From: Akkermansia muciniphila
GTDB taxonomy: Bacteria; Verrucomicrobiota; Verrucomicrobiia; Limisphaerales; UBA9464
Length of the DNA stretch: 5,546 nucleotides
Direction: 5' to 3'
NCBI GenBank assembly: GCA_945873715.1
Contig: CAMCFL010000248.1
Span: 1 to 5,546 of the forward strand
Part shown: piece after piece, positions 5,234 to 5,546 of the stretch
Position numbering within the stretch: position 1 is the first letter of the stretch
Layout: each line of letters starts with the position of its first letter
The notes under the pieces: generated by a model
Seen by the model: the letters and a program-made list of their open reading frames with translations, nothing else
Told to the model about the DNA's origin: nothing
Database searches by the model: none
Program-made: the position numbers and the translations under genes

Positions 5234-5546
5234 ATGAAGCACCTGCTCATTCCCTCGCTCTGTGCCGCCCTCCTGGCTGGGTGCGACCCTGCCGAGCGCT
5301 TGGCGAAGGCCAACGCGGCGGACTCCAGTGCACCGCCCCCAATCGCAGCAACCGCGACCAATCCGATTGTTGGAGCAACTCCGATGCCTCTGGCGACCAA
5401 CAATCCCGCAATCGGGGTCCAAAAAAAGGCAGAAGTCGTCGTTTCCATTCCCCAGTCCGCTCCCAAATCTCCTCCCGACCTGCCTGCACCGGCTCAGGAT
5501 GTCATCCGATTGTCCCAGACGGCGGTCGATCCGTCGGTCGTGCTCA
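5234..5546 (+). CDS. Lipoprotein, N-terminal part, runs off the window
   Basis: The first 104 codons of a longer gene. MKHLLIPSLCAALLAGC is a lipoprotein signal peptide: a lysine, a hydrophobic core, and lipobox L14-A15-G16-C17, so C17 should be lipidated after signal peptidase II cleavage. Residue D18 after the cysteine would be an inner-membrane retention signal under the E. coli rule, which may not hold here. Residues 18-88 are a disordered Ala/Pro/Asn/Ser-rich linker. At about 89 a more ordered segment starts, DVIRLSQTAVDPSVVL, resembling the start of short helical modules (D/E-V-x-x-L-x-x-x-G-V-x-x-x-V-I-x-x-Y-I) recalled from verrucomicrobial proteins. The ATG at 5234 is the only ATG, GTG or TTG after the upstream in-frame stop at 5165-5167. 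There is no clear Shine-Dalgarno sequence. The function is unknown. Confidence 0.8.
   Translation, partial: MKHLLIPSLCAALLAGCDPAERLAKANAADSSAPPPIAATATNPIVGATPMPLATNNPAIGVQKKAEVVVSIPQSAPKSPPDLPAPAQDVIRLSQTAVDPSVVL

Overview
The window is GC-rich bacterial chromosome, densely packed with single genes and very short operons. The gene set and protein styles suggest a member of the Verrucomicrobia (Pedosphaera/Limisphaerales-like). These include a UbiE starting PSKYYVDGEKRAGRV, a short CxxC zinc-ribbon protein ending in HWFL, an Ebo-cluster-type TatD hydrolase, and a lipoprotein leading into a 'DVIRLSQTAVDPSVV' segment. This placement is inferred from remembered protein families, not from a search. 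I see no mobile element, CRISPR array, tRNA or rRNA.

Layout. Positions 1-1680 carry a minus-strand run, read right to left: a small heat-shock protein (1228-1680), a DnaQ-like DEDDh 3'-5' exonuclease (496-1203) and a 72-residue zinc-ribbon protein (104-322). A weak possible further reading frame leaves the window at position 1. A strong hairpin (1178-1201) sits between the heat-shock gene and the exonuclease and covers the first codons of the longest exonuclease reading frame. The 291 bases at 1681-1971 are a divergent control region without a gene. The M42 metallopeptidase (1972-3042, plus) follows and ends 17 bases inside the convergent ubiE/menG methyltransferase (3026-3739, minus).

Between ubiE and the next intact gene lies a broken gene. 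The C-terminal part of a secreted-type protein family (3837-4085, plus) is still followed by a good rho-independent terminator (4157-4183), but its N-terminal part is missing and stop codons precede it in frame. Next comes a TatD-like metal hydrolase of the EboB type (4209-5015, minus), standing alone rather than in an ebo operon. A divergent control region of about 220 bases follows, and it also contains an 86-codon minus-strand reading frame of doubtful status. A lipoprotein gene (from 5234, plus) runs off the right edge.

The genes do not form one pathway. They are mostly housekeeping: protein quality control (Hsp20, M42 peptidase), quinone synthesis (UbiE), nucleic-acid trimming (DnaQ-like) and a probable metal-dependent hydrolase. 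The most interesting points are the gene relic with an intact terminator, the orphan EboB-like hydrolase, the hairpin over the exonuclease start, the convergent 3' overlap, and the poorly described zinc-ribbon protein. I did not find convincing evidence of a new multi-gene system.
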